This document shows, piece by piece, positions 21,992 to 29,633 of a stretch of 32,722 nucleotides of DNA (its first letter is position 1; the number at the start of each line of letters is the position of its first letter). A program made the translations under genes and the position numbers. The DNA is from CAYYMZ01 sp964473025 (GTDB taxonomy: Bacteria > Patescibacteriota > UBA1384 > DTJR01), in the NCBI GenBank assembly GCA_964473025.1, contig CAYYMZ010000009.1, forward strand, positions 1-32,722. Reading direction: 5' to 3'. The notes beneath the pieces are model-generated. The model saw only the letters and a program-made list of their open reading frames with translations. It was not told the DNA's origin and searched no databases.

Positions 21992-22723
21992 TCAGAACTT
22001 AGATACAACGAAAGTTGTTAAGAAACCCAAGACTGTAAGTATTCCAATCCCAAATCCCCCTTTATCAAACGCTTCCGGCATCATCGTATCTGCCAACATT
22101 GCCAAAATTGCACCGGCGGCAAAGGCCTCAATAATTCCTAAAATATTCGGATCGATCTGAGCTAAAAACGCGTAGCTTATAATTGCTGCCGCTACAGAAA
22201 CCAGCGCCACAACTAACCACGTAATGATAATTTTTTGCCTGCTAAATCCTTCTTTTGTTAATCCCGGAACAGAAGAAACGCCTTCAGGAAAGTTCGAGAG
22301 AGAGATTGCCACTACCATCAAAAGTCCAAGCCCCTGGCTTGCAAAAATAGAAATTCCGAGAGCGATTGATTCTGGTAGACCATCCAATATTGCCCCTAAC
22401 GTTATGGCTTCTCCGCTGGTGTCATATTTGCTTGATGTGTGTTGATGAGCTTTATGTTTTCTTCCGCCAAGCAAATGAATTAAATAATCTCCAGCAATAA
22501 AAGCCAAACCGCCGAGGACAAACCCGATAATTATTGCATCGAAACCACCGTGGCCGAATGCGGATTCCATTAGCCCGAAGGTTAAAGCGCAAATTAAAGC
22601 TCCGGAGCCAAAAGCCATAATCCCCGCGATGGTTTTCTTGTTAAGCTTAAAAACTAATGCAAAAAAAGCGCCTAACACAAGCGCTAAACCGCAGATCGCT
22701 CCATATAAAATTACCTGTCCCAT
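21992..22723 (-). CDS. ZIP-family metal transporter (second)
   Basis: A 243-residue protein with about eight membrane helices. The metal-site helices carry AILDGLPESIALG (111-123) and SLSNFPEGVSS (141-151). Asp and Asn replace the first His of each HxxPE motif, unlike the ZIP at 5502-6242, where both are His. A His-containing loop lies between helices 3 and 4 (RKHKAHQHTSS, 88-98). The metal preference probably differs from the first ZIP. It begins 3 bp after the response-regulator stop, so it is co-transcribed with the two-component genes, which suggests that sensing and metal uptake are linked. Confidence 0.85.
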   Translation of the reverse strand: MGQVILYGAICGLALVLGAFFALVFKLNKKTIAGIMAFGSGALICALTFGLMESAFGHGGFDAIIIGFVLGGLAFIAGDYLIHLLGGRKHKAHQHTSSKYDTSGEAITLGAILDGLPESIALGISIFASQGLGLLMVVAISLSNFPEGVSSVPGLTKEGFSRQKIIITWLVVALVSVAAAIISYAFLAQIDPNILGIIEAFAAGAILAMLADTMMPEAFDKGGFGIGILTVLGFLTTFVVSKF

Positions 22724-22726
22724 TTT

Positions 22727-23200
22727 TTATTCTTTTGGCGCTTCGGCTGGAGGTTGTGGTTGTTCGGGTGGATTTTGTGCCGGTGCTTGTCCTTCTGGTT
22801 TTGCCTCTGGTGTCGGAGTTGCCCCTTGCGACTTGCCAAGCACGTCTTTTACTTTCTTGATTACATCACCAGGCATTGTTTCGGATTTGATAATGTAATC
22901 GACTGCGCCGGAATCAAGTCCTCTAACTTTATTCTCATCTTGAATCAACGCGGTCAAAAGAATTACAGGAATGTTTTTATATTCAGGTGTACTTTTAAGC
23001 ATATCAAGCGTGGCAAACCCGTTGACTTTCGGCATCATGATATCAAGCAAAATTAAGTCGGGTTTTGAACCGCCTTGCACCTTTCGAATTGCCTCTTCGC
23101 CGTTTGCGGCAACATCAATTTCGTAACCCTCGGCTTTTAACCGCTCTCCGTACATATCACGCAACGTGATATCATCATCGACTATTAGTATTTTTGCCAT
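22727..23200 (-). CDS. Receiver-only response regulator with Pro/Gln-rich tail
   Basis: A 157-residue protein. Residues 1-122 are a complete CheY-like receiver: acidic cluster D8-D10, phosphoacceptor D53 in LLDIMMP, T83 and K105. The remaining 35 residues (PTPEAKPEGQAPAQNPPEQ and so on) are a disordered Pro/Gln/Glu tail in place of a DNA-binding output domain. It probably acts by protein-protein contact. The histidine kinase at 23843-25666 on the same strand is the likely partner. Start supported by AAAAGGGG upstream of ATG 23200. Confidence 0.9.
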   Translation of the reverse strand: MAKILIVDDDITLRDMYGERLKAEGYEIDVAANGEEAIRKVQGGSKPDLILLDIMMPKVNGFATLDMLKSTPEYKNIPVILLTALIQDENKVRGLDSGAVDYIIKSETMPGDVIKKVKDVLGKSQGATPTPEAKPEGQAPAQNPPEQPQPPAEAPKE

Positions 23201-23216
23201 TTTGACCCCTTTTAAT

Positions 23217-23585
23217 TTACGCTATTTTTAAATGCGCTTTCATTTTTTCAGCTTCGTTATCCAGACGTTTGACATAGTTTAATGTAAAAAGTCTTTCCTC
23301 ATCTAAATCTTTTAAGATCTTGCTGTGTTTTTCAGCTACATCTTTTAAAAATATTGTATCTTCTTTTATATCGCGGATATTTTGCTTGGTTTCTGCAAGT
23401 TCAAATTTTAGATTAGATAGTTCAACCCTTGATCCCAAGATAGCTTTCTCGATATTATCGATTCTAAAATCGTTTTCTGTAAATCTTTTATCAATCTTTG
23501 AAAATCTTTTTTCTACTTCTGTAAATCCCCGATTTACTGCCTCTAGCACTTCATTTAGAGTTGTTTCTTTCCCCTTTCCCGCCAT
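23217..23585 (-). CDS. Small coiled-coil protein
   Basis: A 122-residue, highly charged protein with heptad-like repeats over almost the whole length. VEKRFSKIDKRFTENDFRIDNIEKAI shows tandem KRF-x(n)-ID units, and later HSKILKDLDEERLFTLNYVKRLDNEAEKM. No catalytic motif, membrane helix or cysteine. Similar short proteins are common in Patescibacteria. It begins with a strong ribosome-binding site, GGAGGACGA, and ends 17 bp before the response regulator. It may be a scaffold for the kinase/regulator pair. The function is not recognised. Confidence 0.7.
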   Translation of the reverse strand: MAGKGKETTLNEVLEAVNRGFTEVEKRFSKIDKRFTENDFRIDNIEKAILGSRVELSNLKFELAETKQNIRDIKEDTIFLKDVAEKHSKILKDLDEERLFTLNYVKRLDNEAEKMKAHLKIA

Positions 23586-23707
23586 TCGTCCTCCAATTCA
23601 TAATTCTTTCTTCTTACTTCTTAATTCAATTTCCTCTATTTTACCACTCCCGTCAATTTATTCATACCTAGTTTACAATAATTTCCCCTGCAACTTATAC
23701 GATCCGT

Positions 23708-23771
23708 GATTTCGTTCTAACGAAATCCGGAAGTCCTGACCCCAACACCCTTCCCTGAAGGGTGTTGGGGT
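23708..23771. terminator. Two adjacent strong hairpins between the coiled-coil gene and the histidine kinase
   Basis: GATTTCGTT/AACGAAATC (23708-23727) is a 9-bp stem with a 2-nt loop. ACCCCAACACCCTTC (23739-23753) and its complement (23757-23771) form a perfect 15-bp stem with a 3-nt loop. On the minus strand they follow the kinase stop and should terminate that transcript or insulate the downstream genes. The flanking AT-rich sequence in 23586-23842 has no gene. Confidence 0.65.
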
Positions 23772-23842
23772 TATGGACCACTTTCTTCTATCCTTTTTTT
23801 AATTCGTCCCATAATTCATACTTCATTATTCATAATTCAATT

Positions 23843-25666
23843 TTACCCTGTAACTTGTGCCGCCGGCTTGGCCAATGGCTTCGCATCCTTGGCCACCGGC
23901 ACCTCGGCATCAAGCTTCTTTTCCTCTGCCTCTGATTCAATTGTCGGTAAGCTAAAGTAAAACGTGCTTCCCTTGCCTTCGCCTTCCGATTCCACCCATA
24001 TCCGTCCATGATGCATCTCAACTAGCGCGCGCGAAATATAAAGTCCCAGTCCCGTGCCCTGCACTTCCTGTGTCGACCAATCGCCAACCCGTGAGAATTT
24101 CTGGAACAGATGGCCGATGTCCTCGCGGGTTATGCCAATTCCCGTGTCCTTGACCAAAACAATTATCTGTTTATCACCGACTAATTGAGCGAATTTCTCA
24201 TCGACGATAGTTTGAAGAGCTCCTTCGGTGGTTTTTGCGTGTTCCTTGAGCTCGGTCTGCATTTTGCTAAAACGTTTTTCAACTTCACTCGTTGGCCAGA
24301 CATCCACACCGATGCCAATTTTCCCGCCGTCTTTAGTGTATTTAATGGAGTTACCGGTCAAGTTGATAATAACTTCTTTAATCTTATCTTCATCGGCATA
24401 GATTTTAGTATTAACGCCATCTCTGATTTGCGCCATAAGTTCGTGATGTTTTTCCTCGGCTTTAAATTTGAGCTCTTTCATTACCTCATCAATTAACATC
24501 TCGAGATCGGTTTCTTTCTTTTCAACCAACATTCTTCCTTGCTCAATTCTTGAAACATTGAGAAGGTCGGTAACAAGCCGCGCCAAACGCTTTGATGATT
24601 TATAAACACTTTCCATATACTGGCGTGCTTTTGGATCCTCAATTTTTACCATATGCTCATCGAGCATCATTGAGAGGTATCCTTCGATGGCGGAAATCGG
24701 CGTCAAAAGTTCATGCGACGCCATCGAGATAAATTCCGTCTTCATCGCATCTACTTGCTTAAGTTTATCGTTGGCATCTCTTAGCTCAGTTGCAAGCCTT
24801 TCAACCTCTTTTCTTTGCTGAACCTCTTTTTTCACGGATCTAATTAGAATAAAACTAAAGTAAGTGAATATAATAGCAATGACTATTTTGAAAATAACTT
24901 CCCTAAGAGATCTTGACAAAAATATATCAATTGTTAAGACGACAAGTAATATATATGAAACGGACTCGGTCACAATAAGCCGAATATTTAACAGATGAAG
25001 CCTTAATATTGTGTAAGCTGTTGCTCCTAACATAGCGATCGTGACAACTTGACCTAACCAGTTTAAGGATGTGATCCCAAATGACGGGAGAGATAGGTTT
25101 GTAGCAAATGCAATATTTCCCGAAATAAAAAATCCCCAGAAAACAAAAAGAGTTTGCTTCTTTGCCAGACCAGTCAATTTTCTATACTTCTCAAAATAAA
25201 GATGGTAGTATGCCCACATAAAAAATACTAAAATATGCGGGAGATATATCCAGTAAAGCGGTCCCCATAAGATCAATTTTTCCTGGCCTGGCCTAATTAC
25301 TACGTTGCTCACAAAGAGATCGGTTGTCAAAATTGCAATGCCCAAGGCAATATTCCATATGATAATTATAATTCTAGAATATCTATTGAGCCTATTTTTT
25401 CCATCGGGAAAGGACTCGCTAAAGAAAAGAAAGGTCGTTGATGTAAAACTTGCAACAAAGTAAAGAATTTTACACCAAAATAGAGATTGAGATTCTGTAG
25501 GAACAAGGCGATAGAAAAAGATGCTTAGTGTCCAAAGGGATACAACAAGAATCATCGCGCTATACCAAAACTTTACTACCTTGTTCTGACCGTGGTAGTA
25601 AATTAACATAGCTAAACCGATATTAATCACCAACACTACCGCTAATATCGTGTTTATTAGGTCCAT
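23843..25666 (-). CDS. Multi-membrane-pass sensor histidine kinase
   Basis: A 607-residue protein. Residues 1-275 hold about eight or nine membrane helices resembling the histidine kinase N-terminal 7TM sensor region. A short coiled linker follows (280-310), then HisKA with SHELLTP (phospho-acceptor H318). The ATPase domain has N439 (INLTGNSIKY), DTGIGI (507-512), an FQKFSR F box and GTGLG (537-541). About 45 extra residues (456-500, charged and helical) separate the N box from the G1 box, longer than usual. A 30-residue Ala/Lys/Glu tail ends the protein. The likely partner is the receiver protein encoded downstream. The signal is unknown. Confidence 0.92.
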   Translation of the reverse strand: MDLINTILAVVLVINIGLAMLIYYHGQNKVVKFWYSAMILVVSLWTLSIFFYRLVPTESQSLFWCKILYFVASFTSTTFLFFSESFPDGKNRLNRYSRIIIIIWNIALGIAILTTDLFVSNVVIRPGQEKLILWGPLYWIYLPHILVFFMWAYYHLYFEKYRKLTGLAKKQTLFVFWGFFISGNIAFATNLSLPSFGITSLNWLGQVVTIAMLGATAYTILRLHLLNIRLIVTESVSYILLVVLTIDIFLSRSLREVIFKIVIAIIFTYFSFILIRSVKKEVQQRKEVERLATELRDANDKLKQVDAMKTEFISMASHELLTPISAIEGYLSMMLDEHMVKIEDPKARQYMESVYKSSKRLARLVTDLLNVSRIEQGRMLVEKKETDLEMLIDEVMKELKFKAEEKHHELMAQIRDGVNTKIYADEDKIKEVIINLTGNSIKYTKDGGKIGIGVDVWPTSEVEKRFSKMQTELKEHAKTTEGALQTIVDEKFAQLVGDKQIIVLVKDTGIGITREDIGHLFQKFSRVGDWSTQEVQGTGLGLYISRALVEMHHGRIWVESEGEGKGSTFYFSLPTIESEAEEKKLDAEVPVAKDAKPLAKPAAQVTG

Positions 25667-25713
25667 ACCCCTCTTTGTTTTATAAATACATTATCGCAAA
25701 AAATATGAAATCT

Positions 25714-25753
25714 GGGAAGGAGTTCGCAGAGTACGATCTGCTAACTCCTTCCC
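25714..25753 (-). terminator. Terminator of the reductase cassette
   Basis: GGGAAGGAGTT (25714-25724) pairs with AACTCCTTCCC (25743-25753), and an inner GCAGA/TCTGC extends the stem after a single C/T mismatch. It lies just past the minus-strand stop at 25760. Confidence 0.75.
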
Positions 25754-25759
25754 GCTTGG

Positions 25760-27010
25760 CTACGTGCTTGAGCCATTGTTGAGGCAATCCATGATCGCCT
25801 CAACTGGTAATGGTCTGCAGAAGCTTCGAAATACCAGTTCGAAGCCTTGGTCAGGCGCTTCGTTCCCTAATCGCCTGACCGTTCCGGGTTTGGGCAATCC
25901 AACGGTGCAGAGGTCTTGCTGACCACCAAGCGCAGCGATGAGAATGGCCTCTCCAAGGCAACCCCATACGTCTTCGTGCGTGCAGAGACCAAAATCCATA
26001 CCACTGGATACGTGCATGTTTCGCGTGACGCCTCCATCTATGACTACGACACGCGATTTCCGAGACGTCTCTTCGGACAGATTGCGTGGCTGGGAATCAT
26101 CGAACACGACGGCGCCTTGCCTGAGGTGCTCTTCCTTAAGGATCAATCCGGTTGCCGTTGTGGCCACGATGACGAAATCCGCACTTTTGAGGGTGCCTAG
26201 GTCATCGGAGGCGACCACGAACCGCCCCATCTGCCTCAGTTCTCTTGCAAGATCCTCACGGACACCCTTGGCGATGTCTACAATAACGATCTTGCCGAAC
26301 TCTTTGGCGAGGAGCCGTGCACAGGTTGAGCCTATTGACCCAGCACCGAGAATCCCGAGACACTTTGATTCAAGGTCAATATTGAGCCGTAAAGCAAGCT
26401 TCTCAACGTGTCCGACTATCACCGCTGCCGTCAGAGCATGACCAGTAGTCGGCTTCGCGCACTCTTCTCCGTCACGTCCGGAAATCTTAGCCCCGAGTCG
26501 CGTGACGGAAGCGGAGTAGGCTCCTAGGCCTACCACAGAAATCCCCAGTTTGTCGGCAAGACGGAAAAGGAGGTCAATCTTCTTCTTCGTCTTCCTGAGG
26601 TCTCGTACCATCATCTCGGCTGTTGGCATGATAGCCAGCAGCCATCCATTAATGATCTTGCCCTCAGGTGTGGTAAGGCTCGTCCGAATCTTAGTTGTAC
26701 GGACAGGCCAAATCCACCACCTAAACCACTCCTGCGATGCAGCTGGCAGGTATCTGACGATGGGGAACCACCTTGCTATGTCAGTACCGTCCCGATCATG
26801 GATCAGAAACCCTACCATGGAGTTTTCGGTCACCCTCTTTGGCAGGAGATAAAGGACGGTGAGGTCCCTTAGCGCCAAGCCAAACCTAAACACCGAGAGC
26901 AACAGGTCTAAGACGATCATTACACTCACCATCCTTTTCATAGTATCGCCATACAGTAGGCGATTCGCAAACCTCAGTTCTGCTGGACAGCTACCGGTGG
27001 TCCGCGACAA
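25760..27010 (-). CDS. Acyl-ACP reductase-like NAD(P)-dependent dehydrogenase
   Basis: A 416-residue protein. From about residue 60 it resembles cyanobacterial long-chain acyl-ACP reductase (AAR): MVGFLIH, then ISVVGLGAYSASVTRLG, TTGHALTAA (188-196), the Rossmann motif LGAGSIGS (221-228), VVFDDSQPRN, and WGCLGEAILIA. C351 falls where AAR has its active-site cysteine. AAR reduces acyl-ACP to fatty aldehyde. A quinate/shikimate-dehydrogenase-like role is the alternative. The N-terminal 55 residues include a hydrophobic stretch. Translation may start at codon 32 (ATG 26917), which has AAGGA upstream. The gene is GC-rich (36 of 60 bases at 26461-26520) and overlaps the lipoprotein gene by 20 bp if the longest frame is used. 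No aldehyde oxygenase is nearby. Likely transferred. Confidence 0.65.
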   Translation of the reverse strand: MSRTTGSCPAELRFANRLLYGDTMKRMVSVMIVLDLLLSVFRFGLALRDLTVLYLLPKRVTENSMVGFLIHDRDGTDIARWFPIVRYLPAASQEWFRWWIWPVRTTKIRTSLTTPEGKIINGWLLAIMPTAEMMVRDLRKTKKKIDLLFRLADKLGISVVGLGAYSASVTRLGAKISGRDGEECAKPTTGHALTAAVIVGHVEKLALRLNIDLESKCLGILGAGSIGSTCARLLAKEFGKIVIVDIAKGVREDLARELRQMGRFVVASDDLGTLKSADFVIVATTATGLILKEEHLRQGAVVFDDSQPRNLSEETSRKSRVVVIDGGVTRNMHVSSGMDFGLCTHEDVWGCLGEAILIAALGGQQDLCTVGLPKPGTVRRLGNEAPDQGFELVFRSFCRPLPVEAIMDCLNNGSST

Positions 27011-27350
27011 CCATGAACCCCACAGTGATCGGACCGCTGACCTTGCTCTCGATCACCGGAGTGATCATTCTGAGGCTCTCTGTTGCATTCAGTCTAGCGA
27101 TTGCCTCGTAGGCTGCCTTCGGGTTGTAGGGCTGTTCATACGCAGGTCTACCTTCGCGCCCTGAGTAGAGCGAAACATAGTAGACACTGTTGCCATAGTC
27201 GGTTACGGGGTTTGCGTTGGCGAGTATTGCCTCGAACTGCTGTTCTGTTGCTGCATACACTTCCTGCGCCGATTGGCCAGCGGTGCTCGGACAGCCCGAC
27301 AGGACCGCCGCAGCCAGGATTACTGCCACTAAAACCAAAACGATTCTCAC
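26991..27350 (-). CDS. Small lipoprotein of the GC-rich cassette
   Basis: A 119-residue protein starting at GTG 27350; an in-frame TTG three codons earlier is less likely. The start is chosen because AAAAGGGAGT lies 8 nt upstream, matching the other GC-rich cassette. The signal peptide MRIVLVLVAVILAAAVLSGC ends in a lipobox (LSGC), so the mature protein is lipid-anchored. The rest (QQFEAILANANPVTDYGNSV, YNPKAAYEAIARLNATESL) matches no family I recognise. It is the first gene of the two-gene cassette with the reductase-like protein. GC-rich compared with the surroundings. Confidence 0.72.
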   Translation of the reverse strand: MRIVLVLVAVILAAAVLSGCPSTAGQSAQEVYAATEQQFEAILANANPVTDYGNSVYYVSLYSGREGRPAYEQPYNPKAAYEAIARLNATESLRMITPVIESKVSGPITVGFMVVADHR

Positions 27351-27380
27351 CTTAACCAACTCCCTTTTCTCAAGTTATCT

Positions 27381-27394
27381 CCTGCTTTCGCAGG
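27381..27394 (-). promoter_or_regulatory. Leader hairpin of the GC-rich lipoprotein/reductase cassette
   Basis: CCTGC-GAAA-GCAGG on the minus strand lies 12 nt before AAAAGGGAGT (27368-27359), followed by an 8-nt spacer ending AAG and GTG 27350. The layout copies that at 14057-14100. Confidence 0.6.
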
Positions 27395-27431
27395 TCAGGA
27401 ACGCCTTGGATTTCTCCAAAAGGTTCATTAA

Positions 27432-27460
27432 ATTTTATCTCAAAATCCCCCAAGAGTCAA
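27432..27460 (-). promoter_or_regulatory. Consensus promoter of the GC-rich lipoprotein/reductase cassette
   Basis: On the minus strand TTGACT (27460-27455) and TAAAAT (27437-27432) are separated by 17 bp. Confidence 0.75.
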
Positions 27461-27512
27461 TGGTTTTAGAGTCGAATACTCATAATTAACAGGTTTAGAT
27501 ATTCTACAAATA

Positions 27513-27540
27513 TTGACAATATATTATTTAAAGGTAATAT
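27513..27540 (+). promoter_or_regulatory. Promoter in front of the truncated PaaX head
   Basis: TTGACA (27513-27518) and TAATAT (27535-27540) are 16 bp apart. The ATG at 27548 lies 7 nt after the -10 box, implying a leaderless mRNA. Confidence 0.6.
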
Positions 27541-27547
27541 CGAATAT

Positions 27548-27709
27548 ATGAAAAGCATTTCAGATCTGGGCAAAAATATTTTAACCTACGTTCATTATCG
27601 TCTTCCGCACGATGGCCACAAACTTTCATATCAAAAATTATCGGACTGTTTGGATCGTGTCTGCCAACGGCATTATTCAATCGGCATCCAGATAGTGATA
27701 TTTGAATAG
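27548..27709 (+). pseudogene. Truncated PaaX-like gene head with internal deletion
   Basis: A 53-codon frame too short for most gene finders. Residues 9-45 match the start of the intact PaaX-like protein at 29634 almost word for word (NILTYVHYRLPHDGHKLSYQ against NILIYVHYRLPHDGHKLSYQ). After residue 47 the homology stops. The next bases, ATAGTGATATTT, match a point about 160 bp further into the intact gene (GTAGTGATATTT near 29930). So the copy has lost an internal piece and ends at a TAG. It may still be transcribed from its own promoter. Its 3' end supplies the -35 box of the amidohydrolase promoter. Confidence 0.8.
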
Positions 27710-27730
27710 ACCTCCCAAACCTGCTAATTT
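27702..27730 (+). promoter_or_regulatory. Promoter of the amidohydrolase gene, leaderless type
   Basis: TTGAAT (27702-27707) and TAATTT (27725-27730) are 17 bp apart. ATG 27739 is 8 nt beyond. The segment AAACYTGCTAATTTTAA recurs in the promoter at 28729-28757. Confidence 0.6.
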
Positions 27731-27738
27731 TAATTTGT

Positions 27739-28578
27739 ATGGATAAAGAAATAATCGACTGCCATCGTCATTTGTATACGGGTGGACAAAATAAGACATT
27801 TGAAGAATCCGCAAAAGATCTTATTTTGGATATGAAGAAAAATGGCATTAGCAAATCAGTTGTTATTGCCGACAATGTTGTTGGTTCAGATACAGCGGAT
27901 ATCGAAGAGCTGTTGAAAGTCTTTCAAGATAACCATGAGATTTTATTAATTGGAGCAATCAATCTACTCGATCAGTCTGAAGATAGGTTGGGTAAGATTG
28001 AACATTTGATTATTGAACATTTGATTAAAGAAGGCCAAATAATTGCTTTAAAACTATATAATGGCCATGACAAAGTTTACCTGACTGATAAAAGGTGCTT
28101 TTCGACATATGAGATTTGCGATAGATACGAAGTTCCGCTAATGATACATACGGGTATAAATAGTGATGATTTAGAATCAGCGCAGTATAACGATCCTAAA
28201 ATGATTGTTGAAATTGCAAAAAAATTTCCTAAATTAAAAATAATAATTTCGCATCTCTTTTGGCCAAAAATTGAATACTGTTATAAAATTACTCGAGGAG
28301 TCAAAAATATTTACTTTGACACCTCGGCCCTAGCTGATGACGAAGTTATAGAAATGAGCGGGGGATTGAAAAAAATTAAAAATGTTTTAACTCAGATTAT
28401 TCTAGAACGTGATAATAGTATCGTTTTCGGCACTGATTATCCGATGTGTAAGACTGACAGTCACATCAATTTGGTTCAATCAATGTCAATTTCGGAAGAG
28501 CTGAAAAATAAAATATTCTCCGGAAATTTTAAAAACCTTTTTTATAATAAAAGAAGCCAGTTTTCTCTCGTGGCTTGA
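27739..28578 (+). CDS. Amidohydrolase-2-family TIM-barrel metal hydrolase
   Basis: A 279-residue protein. Metal ligands of the amidohydrolase superfamily are visible: the HxH in DCHRH (H9, H11), MIHTG (H137), IISHLFWP (H172) and FGTDYPM (D233). The strand FDTSAL is also typical. It belongs to the amidohydrolase_2 group that includes decarboxylases and lactonases. The substrate is not evident. It is preceded by a leaderless-type promoter and no ribosome-binding site. A strong hairpin overlaps its 3' end. It stands between two broken PaaX-like gene heads on the same strand. Confidence 0.85.
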   Translation: MDKEIIDCHRHLYTGGQNKTFEESAKDLILDMKKNGISKSVVIADNVVGSDTADIEELLKVFQDNHEILLIGAINLLDQSEDRLGKIEHLIIEHLIKEGQIIALKLYNGHDKVYLTDKRCFSTYEICDRYEVPLMIHTGINSDDLESAQYNDPKMIVEIAKKFPKLKIIISHLFWPKIEYCYKITRGVKNIYFDTSALADDEVIEMSGGLKKIKNVLTQIILERDNSIVFGTDYPMCKTDSHINLVQSMSISEELKNKIFSGNFKNLFYNKRSQFSLVA

Positions 28579-28591
28579 GGAAAGACTGGCT
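28555..28591 (+). terminator. Hairpin overlapping the amidohydrolase stop
   Basis: AGCCAG (28555-28560) pairs with CTGGCT (28586-28591), with further TTTC/GAAA and CTC/GAG pairing inside. It is placed to terminate the amidohydrolase transcript but lacks a long T tract. Confidence 0.5.
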
Positions 28592-28728
28592 CTGGGATTA
28601 GGTACGGTCCGCGGGGTATTCCACTACTTCTTCTTCGGCTCTGCGCGCTTCACGGTGTTTTATATTTGAATAAATCTGTTTCACTTCTTATATCCTAATC
28701 CAATAACCCAGATTTGTAAATTTAATAT

Positions 28729-28757
28729 TTGAATCCTGACTCTAAACTTGCTAATTT
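28729..28757 (+). promoter_or_regulatory. Promoter in front of the PaaX-head remnant and CYTH gene
   Basis: TTGAAT (28729-28734) and TAATTT (28752-28757) are 17 bp apart. The remnant's ATG 28764 is 6 nt after the -10 box, so the mRNA would begin at or within a base or two of that codon. Confidence 0.6.
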
Positions 28758-28763
28758 TAAATT

Positions 28764-28820
28764 ATGAAGAAAGAGAATCTTAGTCAAAATATTTTAACCT
28801 ATGTCGAAAATAGAAGTTGA
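28764..28820 (+). pseudogene. PaaX-like gene head remnant (short upstream ORF)
   Basis: An 18-codon frame, MKKENLSQNILTYVENRS, whose first 14 codons copy the start of the PaaX-like gene at 29634 (NILxYV). It then runs out of homology and stops at TGA 28818-28820. It overlaps the start codon of the CYTH gene (28801) in a different frame, so it could act as an upstream ORF on that mRNA. Confidence 0.65.
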
Positions 28821-29427
28821 ACATCGCGGACTGATTTCATCCAAAGAATTTGAAAAGCTAAAGTCCTTTTTTACCAAAGAGGGTAAGTTCTTGGGACAAA
28901 AGAAACGCTTTTCCATGATTCTTAACACAAGCCATAAAACCGTACGTGAGGTCAAAGACGATCCCGTTGATTTAAAAATCCGGGTGACAAACGGCCAAGC
29001 TGAAGTTGCCTTTAAGTATGGCAAGTGGAGCGGAAAAGACGCTCGAAAAGAATTTAACTTTGACTTCGAAACCGAAAAGTTTGCTGATTTTATGGAGTTT
29101 TTAAAACTAATAGGTTTCTCTAAATTCGTTCTTATGGCCAACACCAAATATGATTACCTCTATAGGGGAGTTGTTTTCTCGCTGGTTGAAGTTCCAAACT
29201 GGGGACATTATTTTGAGGCAGAAATTTTAACTGATGAAAATAATGTTGTAAAGGCAGATCAGATCATTAATAGTGGACTTAAAAAATTAGGGCTGAAAAT
29301 CTTGGACGAAGAAGGTTTTTATGATCTCTTGGATGGATTCAATAATCGCGAGGGTTATCGAGTTGATTTAAACAAAACCCCTTTTTCCGAGATTAAAGAT
29401 AGATTCATCGAATATTTTAGCAAGTAA
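28801..29427 (+). CDS. CYTH-domain protein (class IV adenylate cyclase / triphosphatase-like)
   Basis: A 208-residue protein. The N-terminal strand KIEVEHRG is the ExE-x-R/K motif of CYTH (triphosphate tunnel) enzymes. Basic and acidic strands follow: LKIRVTNGQAEVAFKYGKW, KFVLMANTKYDYLYRGVVFSLVEVPNWGHYFEAEI and GFYDLLDGF. The family includes thiamine triphosphatases, polyphosphatases and class IV cyclases that use metal-bound triphosphates. Which of these applies cannot be said. The start has no ribosome-binding site and overlaps an 18-codon upstream ORF derived from a PaaX-like gene head. No terminator is evident after it; 29428-29619 holds nothing I can name. Confidence 0.8.
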   Translation: MSKIEVEHRGLISSKEFEKLKSFFTKEGKFLGQKKRFSMILNTSHKTVREVKDDPVDLKIRVTNGQAEVAFKYGKWSGKDARKEFNFDFETEKFADFMEFLKLIGFSKFVLMANTKYDYLYRGVVFSLVEVPNWGHYFEAEILTDENNVVKADQIINSGLKKLGLKILDEEGFYDLLDGFNNREGYRVDLNKTPFSEIKDRFIEYFSK

Positions 29428-29633
29428 AGTATCTAGCGGTGTTTGAATCCCCTTCTCAAGCTTGATATTTTCAGACTACATTAAAATAATATTTAAAAAT
29501 GGGTATTGTGAAGCGGTCTAAAAGGTATCGGCGTTCTTTTACCTTTCATATTTCGAACAATAACCGAATTAGAAAAACAAGTCAATGATCCGTCGTGATT
29601 GCTTGCAGGGTTTAGAACTGATACTTTTGATAT

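Noticed and set aside
25938..26441. A 167-codon plus-strand frame
   Set aside because: Antisense to the acyl-ACP reductase-like gene; Arg/Ser/Pro-rich composition typical of GC-rich shadow frames.
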